Source of the DNA: Spelaeicoccus albus
GTDB lineage: Bacteria; Actinomycetota; Actinomycetes; Actinomycetales; Brevibacteriaceae
Assembly (NCBI RefSeq): GCF_013409065.1
Contig: NZ_JACBZP010000001.1
Coordinates: 434,001-498,000, forward strand
Direction: 5' to 3'
DNA length: 64,000 nucleotides
Shown: positions 16,222 through 25,680 of the stretch, piece after piece
How positions within the stretch are numbered: position 1 is the stretch's first letter
How the letters are laid out: every line of letters starts with the position of its first letter
Notes under the pieces: generated by a model
Told to the model about the DNA's origin: nothing
The model's database searches: none
Seen by the model: only the letters and a program-made list of their open reading frames with translations
Translations under genes and position numbers: made by a program

Positions 16222-17636
16222 AGCTTCATCACCACTGTCTTGGTCTGCGTGTACGCGTCGAACGCTTCGATGCCTTTTTCGCGGCCGTACCCGGATTTCT
16301 TGAATCCGCCGAACGGCAGCTCGACGCCGCCGCCCGCGCCGTACGTGTTGACGAACACTTGGCCGGCCGAGAATTCGCGGGCCATCCGGTGGGCACGCGA
16401 GAGATTCGTCGTCCAGGCAGCCGCCAACAGCGCGTAGTCGGTGCCGTTTGCCAGCGCGACAGCCTCATCGTCGTCCGCGAACGACATCGATACGACGACG
16501 GGCCCGAACACTTCTTCGCGGGCTATCTCGGATTGCGGGTCGACGCCATCGATGAGCGTTGGAGCGTAGAACGCTCCGCCGGCAAGGTCGTCCGGCGTCC
16601 GTCCGCCCGTGACGACGGTGCCGCGATCCAGCGAATCGACGAACCCGCGAACGCGGCCGAGCTGCTTCGTCGACACGAGCGGGCCCAGCGCCGGATCGTC
16701 GATGCCGGGGCCGATCGAGACTTTCCGGAATTCTCCGGCAACCTTGCTGAGCACTTCGTCGCGGACGTCTTCGTGGACGAGCAGGCGCGATCCGGCCGAG
16801 CAGGTCTGACCGGCGTTCTGCAGGATCGACTTGACCAGGAACGGCACGGCCGCGTCGACGTCGGCGTCGGCAAACACGACATTTGCGGATTTGCCGCCGA
16901 GTTCGAGAACCGTCGGCACGACCCGGTCTGCGGCCGCATGCGCAATGAGCGACCCCACTGCCGTGCTGCCGACGAACCCGAGGTGGTCGACGTCCGGATG
17001 CGCGCTGAGGGCGGCCCCGGCCTCTCCGCCCAGGCCCGTGACGACGTTCAGGACGCCGGCCGGAAAGCCGGCCTCGATGAGCAGCTCGGCCACGCGGACG
17101 GCGGTGCGCGGAGTCTCGTCGGCCGGCTTGACGACTGCGGCATTGCCGGTGGCCAAGGACGTCGCGACGGCGCGCGACATCAATTGGAGCGGGTAGTTCC
17201 ACGCAACGACATGCCCGGTCACGCCGAATGGTTCACGCCGCGTGTACACGTGCATGCCGTCGCCCAGCGGGATCGTCCGGCCGTAATAGCTTTCAATGCC
17301 GCGCCCGTAGTAGCGGAAATACCTGGCCGCCACATCGACGTCGGCGTACGCCTGCGTGAGCGGCTTTCCGGTGTCCTCGCATTCGAGTCGGGCGAGTTCA
17401 TCACGGTGTTTCAGGACCACCGCGGACATGGATTCGAGCAGGTCGGCTCGGCGCTCGGGAGGGGTGGCGGCCCATCCGGGTTGCGCGGCGCGCGCTGCCG
17501 CGACTGCGCCCTCGACCTCGTCGGCGCCGCCTCGGGCCACCAGGCCCAGCGCCGTGCCGGTAGCCGGGTCGATGTTTTCGAAAGTGTCGGCCGATCGAAC
17601 CGACCGGCCGTCGATGAAGGATTGCGTGATGTGCAC
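16218..17636 (-). CDS. Aldehyde dehydrogenase family protein
   Basis: 472 aa, GTG start at 17634-17636. NAD(P)-dependent oxidation of an aldehyde to its acid. VVAWNYPLQLMSRAV and VVKPADETP mark the cofactor site, LELGGKSANVVFADADVD carries the catalytic Glu, and QNAGQTCSAGSRLLV the catalytic Cys. Close to betaine-aldehyde or aminobutyraldehyde dehydrogenases in type, but substrate is not certain. It appears to head the operon that continues into the membrane protein, purF and purM. Confidence 0.93.
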   Translation of the reverse strand: MHITQSFIDGRSVRSADTFENIDPATGTALGLVARGGADEVEGAVAAARAAQPGWAATPPERRADLLESMSAVVLKHRDELARLECEDTGKPLTQAYADVDVAARYFRYYGRGIESYYGRTIPLGDGMHVYTRREPFGVTGHVVAWNYPLQLMSRAVATSLATGNAAVVKPADETPRTAVRVAELLIEAGFPAGVLNVVTGLGGEAGAALSAHPDVDHLGFVGSTAVGSLIAHAAADRVVPTVLELGGKSANVVFADADVDAAVPFLVKSILQNAGQTCSAGSRLLVHEDVRDEVLSKVAGEFRKVSIGPGIDDPALGPLVSTKQLGRVRGFVDSLDRGTVVTGGRTPDDLAGGAFYAPTLIDGVDPQSEIAREEVFGPVVVSMSFADDDEAVALANGTDYALLAAAWTTNLSRAHRMAREFSAGQVFVNTYGAGGGVELPFGGFKKSGYGREKGIEAFDAYTQTKTVVMKL

Positions 17637-17710
17637 GCTTCCAGGCTATCGCTTGCCGCGCGTCTGCCCGAATCGGAGCGACGGTGGTCGCTCACCGTCC
17701 GTCCCTCGTG

Positions 17711-17767
17711 ATGCGGGTTGTTTCTCGTGATGCGCGGTTATCGCGCATCACGAGGAACAATCCGCAT
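17711..17767. repeat. Long imperfect palindrome between two dehydrogenase genes
   Basis: Two 26-base arms (17711-17736 and 17742-17767) pair with only two mismatches around the loop GTTAT. The core CTCGTGATGCG is also present as a direct copy at 17705-17715. It lies just downstream of the alcohol dehydrogenase stop on the minus strand. It could act as its terminator, although there is no T run. It is unlike the other palindromes in the window. Confidence 0.7.
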
Positions 17768-17776
17768 TGGGAACGG

Positions 17777-18892
17777 TTAAAACCGGATGATCTGACGGAC
17801 GGCGTGCCCGTCGGCCAGGGAATCCATTGCCTCGTTGATATCGGCAAGATCGACATGTGCGGACACGAGTTCTTCGACGGGAAGCCGACCGGCCCGCCAG
17901 AGCGCTTCGAATTTCGGGATGTCCCGGGTCGGCACGGCCGAACCGAGATAGCTGCCGATGATGGTGCGTGCTTCGGCGACGAGCCCGAGCGGAGAAATCG
18001 TCGCGTCGGCGCCCGGCGCGGGAAGCCCCACTGTGACCGTGCGGCCGCCCGGGGCCGCCGCGGCCACTGCGGTTTCAAACGCGCGCGGGTTCCCGGCCGC
18101 CTCGATCACGACGTCGGCCTTCGCGTCGAGCGCGGCCGGCGTGTAGGTGTCGGTCGCGCCGAGCGCCCGTGCACGCTCGAGCTTCTCGTCGAGTGAGTCG
18201 ACGGCGATGATGCGCCGTTCCGGCGCGCCGTCCAGGCTCAACGCCGTGAGCAGGGCTGCCATGCCCACGCCGCCCAGTCCGACGACCATGACGTCGTCCT
18301 CCGGGCCGGGCGCGGCGGCATTCAGCACGGCGCCGCCGCCGGTCAATACCGCGCAGCCGAGTACTGCCGCCACGTCCGGCGGCACGTCGTCCCCGACCGG
18401 CACGACGGATCGGTAGTCGACGACCGCATGATCGGCGAACCCGGATACGCCAAGATGATGGTGCACGTCGTCGCCGTCCCGGTGCAGCCGCCGCGCACCG
18501 CCCAAAAGGGTGCCGGCGTTATTGCTGCGCGACCCCGTACTGCACGGCATCCGACCGTCGGTGCGGCACTCCCGGCACTCTCCGCATCGCGGCAGAAACG
18601 CCATCACCACGCGGCGGCCGACGACAAGTTCGGGGTTCGCCGCAGCGACCGCGCTTCCGACTTCTTCGATCACGCCGGCCGCTTCGTGGCCGAGCAGCAT
18701 CGGCACGGGGCGCGGGCGGTTGCCGTCGACGACGGACAAATCGGAGTGACAGATTCCCGCCGCTTCGATCCGGATCACGAGTTCGGTGTCGCCGGGCGCA
18801 TCGAGTTCGAGTTCGCTGATGCTGATCGGCCGCGAGTCCGCGAACGGACGGGAGCGGCCGACTTCTTCCAGGACGGCGCCGGTGATCTTCAT
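17777..18892 (-). CDS. Zinc-dependent alcohol dehydrogenase
   Basis: 371 aa from ATG 18890-18892, which overlaps the stop of the preceding gene (ATGA). Medium-chain type: AAGICHSDLSVVDGNRPRPV has the catalytic zinc Cys, LGHEAAGVIEEVGS follows, and RCGECRECRTDGRMPC carries four structural-zinc Cys. The NAD-binding loop is VVGLGGVGMAALL. The sequence resembles class III-like/mycothiol-dependent or aryl-alcohol dehydrogenases. Coupled with an aldehyde dehydrogenase gene next door, it could form an alcohol-to-acid path, but they are separated by a palindrome. Confidence 0.93.
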   Translation of the reverse strand: MKITGAVLEEVGRSRPFADSRPISISELELDAPGDTELVIRIEAAGICHSDLSVVDGNRPRPVPMLLGHEAAGVIEEVGSAVAAANPELVVGRRVVMAFLPRCGECRECRTDGRMPCSTGSRSNNAGTLLGGARRLHRDGDDVHHHLGVSGFADHAVVDYRSVVPVGDDVPPDVAAVLGCAVLTGGGAVLNAAAPGPEDDVMVVGLGGVGMAALLTALSLDGAPERRIIAVDSLDEKLERARALGATDTYTPAALDAKADVVIEAAGNPRAFETAVAAAAPGGRTVTVGLPAPGADATISPLGLVAEARTIIGSYLGSAVPTRDIPKFEALWRAGRLPVEELVSAHVDLADINEAMDSLADGHAVRQIIRF

Positions 18893-19248
18893 ATGTCCAA
18901 CGGTAGCCACTCGCTGACGTCTGCGCGCACGCCCGACGCGGAAAGTTTCCGGTCCGCAGCCGCTTCGTCCCAATTCACCGTGCCGGTCGCCAGGCCGAGC
19001 CACGTGTCGGCGTCCATTTCAATCACGTTCGGCGGGGTGCCGCGAGTGTGCCGGGGACCGGCCACGCATTGAGTGACGCCGTGCGGCGGCACGCGCAGTT
19101 CGACGCTGTTGCCGGGCGCGCGCGCCGTGATCTCTTCCAAGCAGAACCGCACGGCCAGGGCAACCGTCGTCCGGTCGCGCGCGCCGCTTTTCCACGCCCG
19201 GACGGCGTGCCGTCCTTCGGTCTCGTCGATGCGTCGCCTAGCTGTCAC
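18889..19248 (-). CDS. Sterol carrier family protein (SCP2-like)
   Basis: 119 aa from GTG 19246-19248, overlapping the asparaginase stop by 11 bp. The segments SVELRVPPHGVTQCV and GPRHTRGTPPNVIEMDADTW followed by LASGTG-type turn residues (LATGTVNWDEA) and ASGVRADVSEWLPL match an actinobacterial SCP2-like family that usually lies close to purine genes. A lipid-binding role is implied by the fold name only. It is translationally coupled on both sides. Confidence 0.85.
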   Translation of the reverse strand: MTARRRIDETEGRHAVRAWKSGARDRTTVALAVRFCLEEITARAPGNSVELRVPPHGVTQCVAGPRHTRGTPPNVIEMDADTWLGLATGTVNWDEAAADRKLSASGVRADVSEWLPLDI

Positions 19249-20254
19249 GCGACGAACCTTCCGGCGCGCCGGATGTGCCGGTGAGCCCACTGCCGGGCCG
19301 AACGGCGCCCACCTTTTGGCCGCGGCCGAGCACCGGCATCTCGGTTTCGTTCAGGACGCTCCGGACGGCGTCGGCGTCCACGGCCCCGGTACGTGCCAAC
19401 AGCGTCAAGCCGGCCAACGTGGTGGCGCGGGCGGAACCGTCAAGGCATTTCAAGGCAACGGTCGTTCCGTCGGGGGCCGCCATCACCATGACGCCTTCGG
19501 CTCCGCCCTTGGCCAGGATGCCCAGTCGTTCGATGACGACGCTGTTGGGCTCACCGTCGCCCGCAATCGCCCACGGATCGTGCATCACTGCTGCGACCAT
19601 GCCCGAAGCCTCGTCAGCCACTGCGACGGCGGAGATCGCGCGAGCCAAGCCGGTCAGCGGCAGGGCCAGCACGGGAGCGCCGCACCCGTCCACTCCGACC
19701 GCTGCGGCCGGCGCGCCCGCATATTCGGCGGTCACGTCGGCAACGAGCCGTTGAATCGGGTTCGCCGGATCCAGATAGCTGCCGGTGTCCCAGCCGTTGA
19801 CGGCGCATGCCCAAAGGAACGCGGCGTGTTTGCCGGAGCAGTTGTAATAGATGCGCCGGGTCTCGCCGCCGGCGCGAATGACCGCGTTGCGGGCCTCGGC
19901 ATTGCCGGGCAGATCCGCCGGACACTGCAAGTCGTCCTCGCTCAGGCCGGCCCCGGCAAGCATCGAGGCGACCACGTCGACATGTTTTTGCTGGGCCCGG
20001 TGGCTGGCCGTGGCAAGTGCCAGCTGGACTCCGGTCAGCGGCGCCCCGGCGCGCAGCGCGGCAAGCGCCTGCAGCGGCTTCAAGCTCGACCGGGTGAAGA
20101 TCGGGGTGTCGACGTCGCCCAGGGCGGTCCGGACGTCGCCGGCCGGGTCGATGACGACCGCGGAGCCGATATGCCGGGATTCGACGAAGCCGGAACGTTC
20201 GACGACTGCCAGCTCGACGGCGTCCCGGGCGGAAAAGGTTTGGTGAGCGCTCAT
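19238..20254 (-). CDS. L-asparaginase II family protein
   Basis: 338 aa from ATG 20252-20254. It hydrolyses asparagine to aspartate and ammonia. The family core is visible in SGFVESRHIGSAVVIDPAGD, FTRSSLKPLQALA, ALATASHRAQQKHVDV, YYNCSGKHAAFLWA and GVDGCGAPV. This is the Rhizobium-etli type, not the E. coli type. An AAGG abuts the ATG without spacing, so the mRNA may be leaderless. First gene of an operon with the sterol-carrier-like and alcohol dehydrogenase genes. Confidence 0.92.
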   Translation of the reverse strand: MSAHQTFSARDAVELAVVERSGFVESRHIGSAVVIDPAGDVRTALGDVDTPIFTRSSLKPLQALAALRAGAPLTGVQLALATASHRAQQKHVDVVASMLAGAGLSEDDLQCPADLPGNAEARNAVIRAGGETRRIYYNCSGKHAAFLWACAVNGWDTGSYLDPANPIQRLVADVTAEYAGAPAAAVGVDGCGAPVLALPLTGLARAISAVAVADEASGMVAAVMHDPWAIAGDGEPNSVVIERLGILAKGGAEGVMVMAAPDGTTVALKCLDGSARATTLAGLTLLARTGAVDADAVRSVLNETEMPVLGRGQKVGAVRPGSGLTGTSGAPEGSSRDS

Positions 20255-20315
20255 CCTTCTAGCTTGCCGCATGGTGCGCACCGAGCGCTTCCGGCCCCGC
20301 CTCCTTCCCTTCTCC

Positions 20316-20387
20316 CGCAAAACGCGTCGCCGCGTTTAGCCCGCGCCGTCATGACTGCGCGTTCCCGACGGTGCGGCGCGTTTTGCG
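20316..20387. repeat. Palindromic intergenic repeat, family A copy 1
   Basis: 72 bp with ends CGCAAAACGCG and CGCGTTTTGCG and a central GTCATGAC, itself a perfect palindrome. Arms are less well matched than in copies 2 and 3. It lies between the divergent asparaginase and purD genes, just before the purD promoter. Confidence 0.85.
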
Positions 20388-20407
20388 GCAATGCAGGTGG
20401 TCTCGGC

Positions 20408-20420
20408 TAGGCTGGCGTGC
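20408..20420 (+). promoter_or_regulatory. -10 box for leaderless purD transcript
   Basis: TAGGCT at 20408-20413 lies 7 bp before the GTG at 20421. There is no ribosome binding site, so transcription probably starts at the start codon itself, as is common in actinobacteria. Confidence 0.6.
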
Positions 20421-21716
20421 GTGAAGGTACTGGTGCTGGGCTCCGGAGCTCGCGAACACGCCCTCGTCCGCGCATTGACCGCCGATGAATCGGTCACCGC
20501 AGTGATCGCGGCCCCCGGCAACCCGGGGATCGCACAAACGTGCGAAACCCGGCCGGTCGACGTCGTCGACGCGCGGGCAGTGACGGATCTGGCCGAAGAA
20601 CTCGACGTCGACCTGGTCGTCGTGGGCCCCGAAGCACCGCTGGTCGCCGGCGTCTCGGACGCCTTGCACGAAGCCGGGTTCGCCGTCTTCGGTCCCCGCG
20701 AAGCCGCCGCCCGGCTCGAGGGCAGCAAGGCACTCGCCAAGGAGGTCATGTCCTCGGCGGAGGTGCCGACGGCCATGGCCCGGGTCGCCACCGATGCCGA
20801 CCAGGCGGCCTCCGCGCTCGATTCGTTCGGTGCGCCGTACGTCGTCAAGGCCGACGGGCTGGCGGCAGGCAAGGGCGTCGTGGTGACCGACGACCGCGAC
20901 ACGGCGCTCACCCACGCCCGTGACTGCTTGGCCGTCAGTGAGCGGGTGGTGATCGAGGAATTCTTGGACGGTCCCGAAGTCTCGCTGTTCGTATTGTGCG
21001 ACGGCGCCACTGCGGTCCCGCTGGCGCCCGCGCAGGATTTCAAACGCATCGGCGACGACGACACCGGTCCCAATACGGGCGGCATGGGCGCTTATTCGCC
21101 GCTGCCGTGGGCGCCTCCCGGGCTCGTCAGCGAGATCGTGAACCGCGTGGCCCAGCCGACCATCGACGAGATGGTCAAGCGCGGCACCCCGTTCACCGGC
21201 GTCCTTTACTGCGGCCTTGCGCTCACATCGCGCGGGCTGCGAGTGATCGAGTTCAACGTGCGGTTCGGCGATCCCGAAACGCAGTCGGTACTGGCCCGTC
21301 TTGCCACACCGCTCGGCATGCTGCTGCTGGCCGCCGCGGAAGGTCGCCTGCACGAGGCCGAGCCGCTGCGGTGGAAGAACGAGTGCGCCGTCACGGTGGT
21401 CTTGGCCGCCGAGAACTACCCCGGCGCGCCGCGCACCGGCGACCCGATCGAAGACTGCGACCGGCCCGGTGACGCCGGCGACGCATATCTCCTGCACGCC
21501 GGCACGGCATTGGACGACGACGGCCGTCTCGTCACGTCCGGCGGTCGGGTCCTGTCGGTCGTCGGCACCGGAGCGGACATTGAAACGGCACGGGCGGCCG
21601 CTTACCGCCGGGCGGGCCGCATCAGCTGGCCGGGCATGCAGCTTCGCAGCGATATCGCACGGGCGGCGGCCGAGGGCGCTGTCGACGTTCCCGCCGCGAA
21701 CGGAGGTCAACCGTGA
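20421..21716 (+). CDS. purD: Phosphoribosylamine--glycine ligase
   Basis: 431 aa from GTG 20421. Ligates glycine to phosphoribosylamine with ATP (GAR synthetase). [16 protein letters not shown] begins the protein; [20 protein letters not shown], the ATP-grasp [38 protein letters not shown] and [14 protein letters not shown] are all present. An in-frame ATG at 20391 would overlap the palindrome and the -10 box and is rejected. The GTG of purC overlaps its stop (GTGA). Confidence 0.97.
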   Translation: MKVLVLGSGAREHALVRALTADESVTAVIAAPGNPGIAQTCETRPVDVVDARAVTDLAEELDVDLVVVGPEAPLVAGVSDALHEAGFAVFGPREAAARLEGSKALAKEVMSSAEVPTAMARVATDADQAASALDSFGAPYVVKADGLAAGKGVVVTDDRDTALTHARDCLAVSERVVIEEFLDGPEVSLFVLCDGATAVPLAPAQDFKRIGDDDTGPNTGGMGAYSPLPWAPPGLVSEIVNRVAQPTIDEMVKRGTPFTGVLYCGLALTSRGLRVIEFNVRFGDPETQSVLARLATPLGMLLLAAAEGRLHEAEPLRWKNECAVTVVLAAENYPGAPRTGDPIEDCDRPGDAGDAYLLHAGTALDDDGRLVTSGGRVLSVVGTGADIETARAAAYRRAGRISWPGMQLRSDIARAAAEGAVDVPAANGGQP

Positions 21717-22615
21717 ACGAGAACCAGGCGATCGACGTGGCCGGATGGACGCACGTCTATTCGGGCAAGGTGCGCGATCTCTACGAGCCCTCACGCGACG
21801 CGGCAAGCGAATGGGCCGGGCGGGACGTCGTGCTGGTCGTGGCCAGCGACCGGATCTCCGCTTACGACCACGTGCTGGCCAGCACGATCCCGGACAAAGG
21901 GGCCGTCCTCACGCAGCTGTCCCTGTGGTGGTTCGATCAGCTGGACGGCGTGGCGAACCATGTTGTGTCCACCGACGTCCCGGACGTCGTCGCGGGCCGC
22001 GCCATGATCTGCCGCAAGCTCGACATGTTCAAGGTCGAATGCGTGGCGCGCGGCTATCTGACCGGCTCCGGGCTCGCCGATTACCGGGCGTCCGGAACGG
22101 TGTGCGGCGTGCCGCTGCCCGACGGCCTCGAGGAGGCGTCCGTGCTGCCGGAGCCGATCTTCACGCCAGCCGCCAAGGCCGACCTCGGCGAGCACGATGA
22201 GAACATCGATTTCGCGACCATGTCCGAGCGTCTCGGAGCCGCCGACGCCGCCGCCTTGCGCAATAAGACCCTCTCCGTGTACGGACGGGCCGCTGCGCTG
22301 GCGTCCGAACGCGGCATCATTTTGGCGGACACGAAGTTCGAGTTCGGCCGTGACCGGGATTCCGGCGATATAGTACTGGGCGATGAAGTGCTCACTCCGG
22401 ATTCGTCCCGGTTCTGGGACGCCGACGGGTGGGCGCCGGGGCGCGTGCAGCCGAGCTTCGACAAGCAGTTCGTCCGCGACTGGCTCACCGGCCCGGATTC
22501 GGGTTGGGACAGAAATTCCGACGAGCCGCCGCCCGCACTTCCGGACGACGTCATTGCCAAGACCCGCGAGCGCTATGTCGAAGCCTACGAATTGCTGACC
22601 GGCACCTCGTTCTAG
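21713..22615 (+). CDS. purC: Phosphoribosylaminoimidazole-succinocarboxamide synthase
   Basis: 300 aa, GTG start with GGAGG at 21702-21706, translationally coupled to purD. Condenses CAIR with aspartate. [52 protein letters not shown] and [14 protein letters not shown] are the standard SAICAR synthetase segments. Confidence 0.97.
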   Translation: MNENQAIDVAGWTHVYSGKVRDLYEPSRDAASEWAGRDVVLVVASDRISAYDHVLASTIPDKGAVLTQLSLWWFDQLDGVANHVVSTDVPDVVAGRAMICRKLDMFKVECVARGYLTGSGLADYRASGTVCGVPLPDGLEEASVLPEPIFTPAAKADLGEHDENIDFATMSERLGAADAAALRNKTLSVYGRAAALASERGIILADTKFEFGRDRDSGDIVLGDEVLTPDSSRFWDADGWAPGRVQPSFDKQFVRDWLTGPDSGWDRNSDEPPPALPDDVIAKTRERYVEAYELLTGTSF

Positions 22616-22669
22616 CCGGCGCCGCCCGAAGCGCTGCCGACCCGACGTCCGGCGTCTCCCTCCGGCTGC

Positions 22670-23794
22670 CTACCCGAGGACGGCGAGCGCTTCGTCGATC
22701 GTGTCGACCAGGTGGATCCGTTCACCCATCAGACGTCCGCGGCCGAGCGATTGCACGAGGTCCCACGCCGGCAACGTGGTCTGCCAGTGTTTGCGGCCCA
22801 CCAGCACCATGGGGCGCACGTCGCCCTCCGATGCGTAGTAGTTCTCGCAAGCGTCCTGGAAGATCTCTTGCACGGTGCCGGCCGCGCCGGGCAAGAAGAT
22901 GATTCCGCCATTGCAGCGTTGCAGCAGGATGGCCTCGCGCACCGAGTTGGTGAAGTATTTGGCAATGTGCGTGGCGAACAGGTTGGGCGGCTCGTGTCCG
23001 TAGAACCAGGTCGGTATCCCCAGATTCGCCCGCCCGTCCGGATATCGGTCGAGCACCGAGGCCGCGCTTCGCGCCCAGTCGGTGACGGACGGCGTGAACG
23101 ACGGCACGCGCGCCAGCTCGGCCAGGGCACGCTCGAACTCGGCGTCGTCCGCCCCATCGATGTACGCGCCGAAATTTGCCGCTTCCATGGCGCCCGGACC
23201 GCCGCCGGTCGCTATCGTGAACCCTTCGGCGGCCAAGCGCCGTCCCAACACGGCGGCCGCTGCGAAACCGGCGTCGTCCCGCGCCAAATCATGCCCGCCC
23301 ATCACGCCGACGATGCGGCTGCCCGCAAAAGTCCCGGCCGCCAGCACATCGTCCAGCGCATCCGAAATGGCGTGATCGTGCAGCGCCGTGGCAAGAGTGA
23401 CGTACAGGTCGCGTCGCACGTCGGCACCGCGGGTCCACGAGTAGATGCGGGCGTCAAGCGTGTCCTCGTACGGCCGAGTGGCGATGTGCTCGAACAAGTC
23501 GCCGGGCGAATACAGCTGCCCGCGATAGGCGTCGAACGGCACGTCCGGGACCGCCGGGAAGAGCAGAGCGCCCGCTTGCCGCAGTCCGGCCTGGGCGCCA
23601 TCGGCAAACGAGCACCCGAGAAATACGGCACCGGAAGGATCGAGCCCTTCGGGAAGCCCGTCGCTGAAGTCGATCGAGTGCAGCTTCCACCCGGCCATGT
23701 CGGTCGCGCCGCTGCGGACGAGTGCGTCGAACTGCTCGCGCGTTTCGACGTCGCGCGAACGCGGATTGCGAACGAAAACCGAATGCGCCGTCAT
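22670..23794 (-). CDS. LOG family protein
   Basis: 374 aa. The Rossmann-like LOG core is in the C-terminal two thirds: IVGVMGGHDLARDDAG, the phosphate-binding FTIATGGGPGAMEAANFGAY and IFLPGAAGTVQEIFQDAC. Small LOG proteins release cytokinins from nucleotides by phosphoribohydrolysis; this one is about twice as long, with an N-terminal region (1-150) of unknown role. A nucleotide-cleaving activity would suit its place between purC and purS, but that is inference. Confidence 0.85.
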   Translation of the reverse strand: MTAHSVFVRNPRSRDVETREQFDALVRSGATDMAGWKLHSIDFSDGLPEGLDPSGAVFLGCSFADGAQAGLRQAGALLFPAVPDVPFDAYRGQLYSPGDLFEHIATRPYEDTLDARIYSWTRGADVRRDLYVTLATALHDHAISDALDDVLAAGTFAGSRIVGVMGGHDLARDDAGFAAAAVLGRRLAAEGFTIATGGGPGAMEAANFGAYIDGADDAEFERALAELARVPSFTPSVTDWARSAASVLDRYPDGRANLGIPTWFYGHEPPNLFATHIAKYFTNSVREAILLQRCNGGIIFLPGAAGTVQEIFQDACENYYASEGDVRPMVLVGRKHWQTTLPAWDLVQSLGRGRLMGERIHLVDTIDEALAVLG

Positions 23795-23830
23795 GCGCCC
23801 CAGCCTAGGGCAGAGCTCCGCGGCGGCGAG

Positions 23831-24505
23831 CTAGCGCACCGTCGTCGAGTCGTGCTGCCCGAGCTTACGCGCATCCAGCGTGACGCCCGTGGGCAGGTTG
23901 GCCCCGCCCATCTCGGCGGCGCGCGCCCAATACATGCCGTAGGCGACATCGGCAATGGTTCGGTCGTGGATCGGGAAGACCACGGACGGCGACACGTCCC
24001 GCACGAAGTCGACCATTTCGCCGACCTTCGCCCACGGGGCGCCGAGCGGCACGCCCAACACGTCCACGTCGTCCGGCGCGTACTCGTACGTATCGCCCGG
24101 ATGGAAGAACACGGGCTCGCCGTCCGCGCGCACCAACGCCCCGACGTTGCCGACCCGCGGCAGATCCTGGTGGATGACTGCATGTCGGCCGCCCACTCCG
24201 GTGACCAGGACACCGCCCAAGAACACCTCGTCGCCCGGCGACAAGACCTCCCAGGTTCCGGCGACGTCGTTCAGCTGCGCCGCCGTCTCCTCTTCCGCCA
24301 GCAGACGCGCGCCCGGGTTTCCGGCGACGAGCTGCGGCAAGCGTTCGTGGTCGACGTGATCGGCGTGCTGATGCGTGACGATGATCGCTTCGAGCCCGGT
24401 CAGCTCGAACGTGTCGTCGGCCGAGAAGTTGCCTGGATCGAGCAGGATCCGCGAATCCGCCGCATCGACGAGAACTGCTGCATGTCCGAATCGTGTGAGC
24501 TGCAT
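23831..24505 (-). CDS. MBL fold metallo-hydrolase (UlaG-like)
   Basis: 224 aa. FGHAAVLVDAADSRILLDPG starts the fold; the metal motif is THQHADHVDHERLP, later ligands are in GGRHAVIH, HPGDTYEYAP and FPIHDRT. This matches the UlaG / L-ascorbate-6-P lactonase-like group of hydrolases. A GGAGGT abuts the ATG without spacing. Substrate unknown. Confidence 0.88.
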   Translation of the reverse strand: MQLTRFGHAAVLVDAADSRILLDPGNFSADDTFELTGLEAIIVTHQHADHVDHERLPQLVAGNPGARLLAEEETAAQLNDVAGTWEVLSPGDEVFLGGVLVTGVGGRHAVIHQDLPRVGNVGALVRADGEPVFFHPGDTYEYAPDDVDVLGVPLGAPWAKVGEMVDFVRDVSPSVVFPIHDRTIADVAYGMYWARAAEMGGANLPTGVTLDARKLGQHDSTTVR

Positions 24506-24591
24506 ACCTCCATCATGGCACCATCGACTCAGGCGCCTCCGCGACCCGGTAATCTGGTGCCATCAGCTCGCCACACTTTTGAGGAGCCTTC

Positions 24592-24888
24592 ATGGGACGT
24601 GTCGTCGTCGACGTCATGCCAAAGCCGGAAATTCTCGACCCGCAGGGCAAAGCGATCGCCGGCGCGCTGCCGCGACTGGGGTTCACCCGATTCGTGAACG
24701 TGCGCCAGGGTAAGCGTTTCGAACTCGAGGTCGATGGAGAAGTCACCGATGACGTGCTCGCCGAGGCTCACGAAGCCGCGGTCACGCTGTTGTCCAATCC
24801 GGTCATCGAGAACGTCGTGAACGTGCGCGCCGTCACGCCTGCCGAAATCGACCCCAGCGCCACCGAACTGATCGAGCCGGGCGAGTGA
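24592..24888 (+). CDS. purS: Phosphoribosylformylglycinamidine synthase subunit PurS
   Basis: 98 aa, a little longer than the usual 80 because of a C-terminal tail. [20 protein letters not shown] and [13 protein letters not shown] are characteristic. PurS bridges PurQ and PurL in the FGAM synthase complex. GAGGAG precedes the ATG and the stop overlaps the purQ GTG. Confidence 0.95.
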   Translation: MGRVVVDVMPKPEILDPQGKAIAGALPRLGFTRFVNVRQGKRFELEVDGEVTDDVLAEAHEAAVTLLSNPVIENVVNVRAVTPAEIDPSATELIEPGE

Positions 24889-25601
24889 GCGCCGACGCCG
24901 CGGGGGCCCGTATCGGTGTCGTCACGTTCCCCGGATCGCTGGACGACGTGGACGCCGCACGGGCCGTCCGCCTTGCCGGTGCCGAGCCCGTCAAGCTCTG
25001 GCACGGGGAGAAATCCCTGTCGAACGTGGACGCCGTCCTGCTCCCCGGGGGATTTTCCTATGGCGACTACTTGCGTTGCGGGGCGATTGCCCGGTTCTCG
25101 GCAGTGATGGAGTCGATTGTGGACGCCGCAAACGGCGGACTTCCGGTGCTCGGAATCTGCAACGGTTTCCAGGTTTTGTGCGAAGCACACCTGCTGCCCG
25201 GCGCCCTGGTCGGCAACGACCGCCGCCAGTTCATTTGCCGGGATCAGACACTGCGTGTCGAAAACGCCTCGACGGCGTGGACGAACAAGTTCGCGAACGG
25301 CGAAGAGATAGTTGTCCCGCTCAAGAACGGCGAAGGCAGCTATATGGCCGACGAGCCGACGCTGGACAAACTCGAGGCCGAGAACCTCGTGGCGTTCCGG
25401 TACGTCGGGGTGAATCCGAACGGTTCGCGGCGCGATATCGCCGGCGTGACCAATCCCCGCGGCAACGTGGTGGGCCTCATGCCGCACCCCGAGCACGCCG
25501 TCGAAGCGGGATTCGGCCCGGACACTGCCACCGGAACCCGCACGGGAGTCGACGGGCAACGGTTCTTCACGTCGGTGCTCGGCACCCTGGTCTCGGCCTG
25601 A
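24885..25601 (+). CDS. purQ: Phosphoribosylformylglycinamidine synthase subunit PurQ
   Basis: 238 aa, GTG start overlapping purS (GTGA). Glutaminase subunit delivering ammonia to Pur[36 protein letters not shown], the nucleophile loop [10 protein letters not shown] and the catalytic MPHPEHAVE are present. purL lies 5 kb away, after six unrelated genes. Confidence 0.97.
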   Translation: MSADAAGARIGVVTFPGSLDDVDAARAVRLAGAEPVKLWHGEKSLSNVDAVLLPGGFSYGDYLRCGAIARFSAVMESIVDAANGGLPVLGICNGFQVLCEAHLLPGALVGNDRRQFICRDQTLRVENASTAWTNKFANGEEIVVPLKNGEGSYMADEPTLDKLEAENLVAFRYVGVNPNGSRRDIAGVTNPRGNVVGLMPHPEHAVEAGFGPDTATGTRTGVDGQRFFTSVLGTLVSA

Positions 25602-25620
25602 CCCCCGCCCTTCCCTTCCG

Positions 25621-25680
25621 CCGAGCGGTGGACGGATGCCCGGTTACTCGCCGGTAACCGGGCATCCGTCCACCACTCGG
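25621..25680. repeat. Long hairpin with CCGAGYGGTGG ends, family B copy 1
   Basis: Arms 25621-25647 and 25654-25680 (27 bases each) pair with a single mismatch around TCGCCG. It fills the gap between convergent purQ and trhO and extends into the last 37 bases of trhO. It could serve as a two-way terminator, but there is no T run. Confidence 0.85.
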
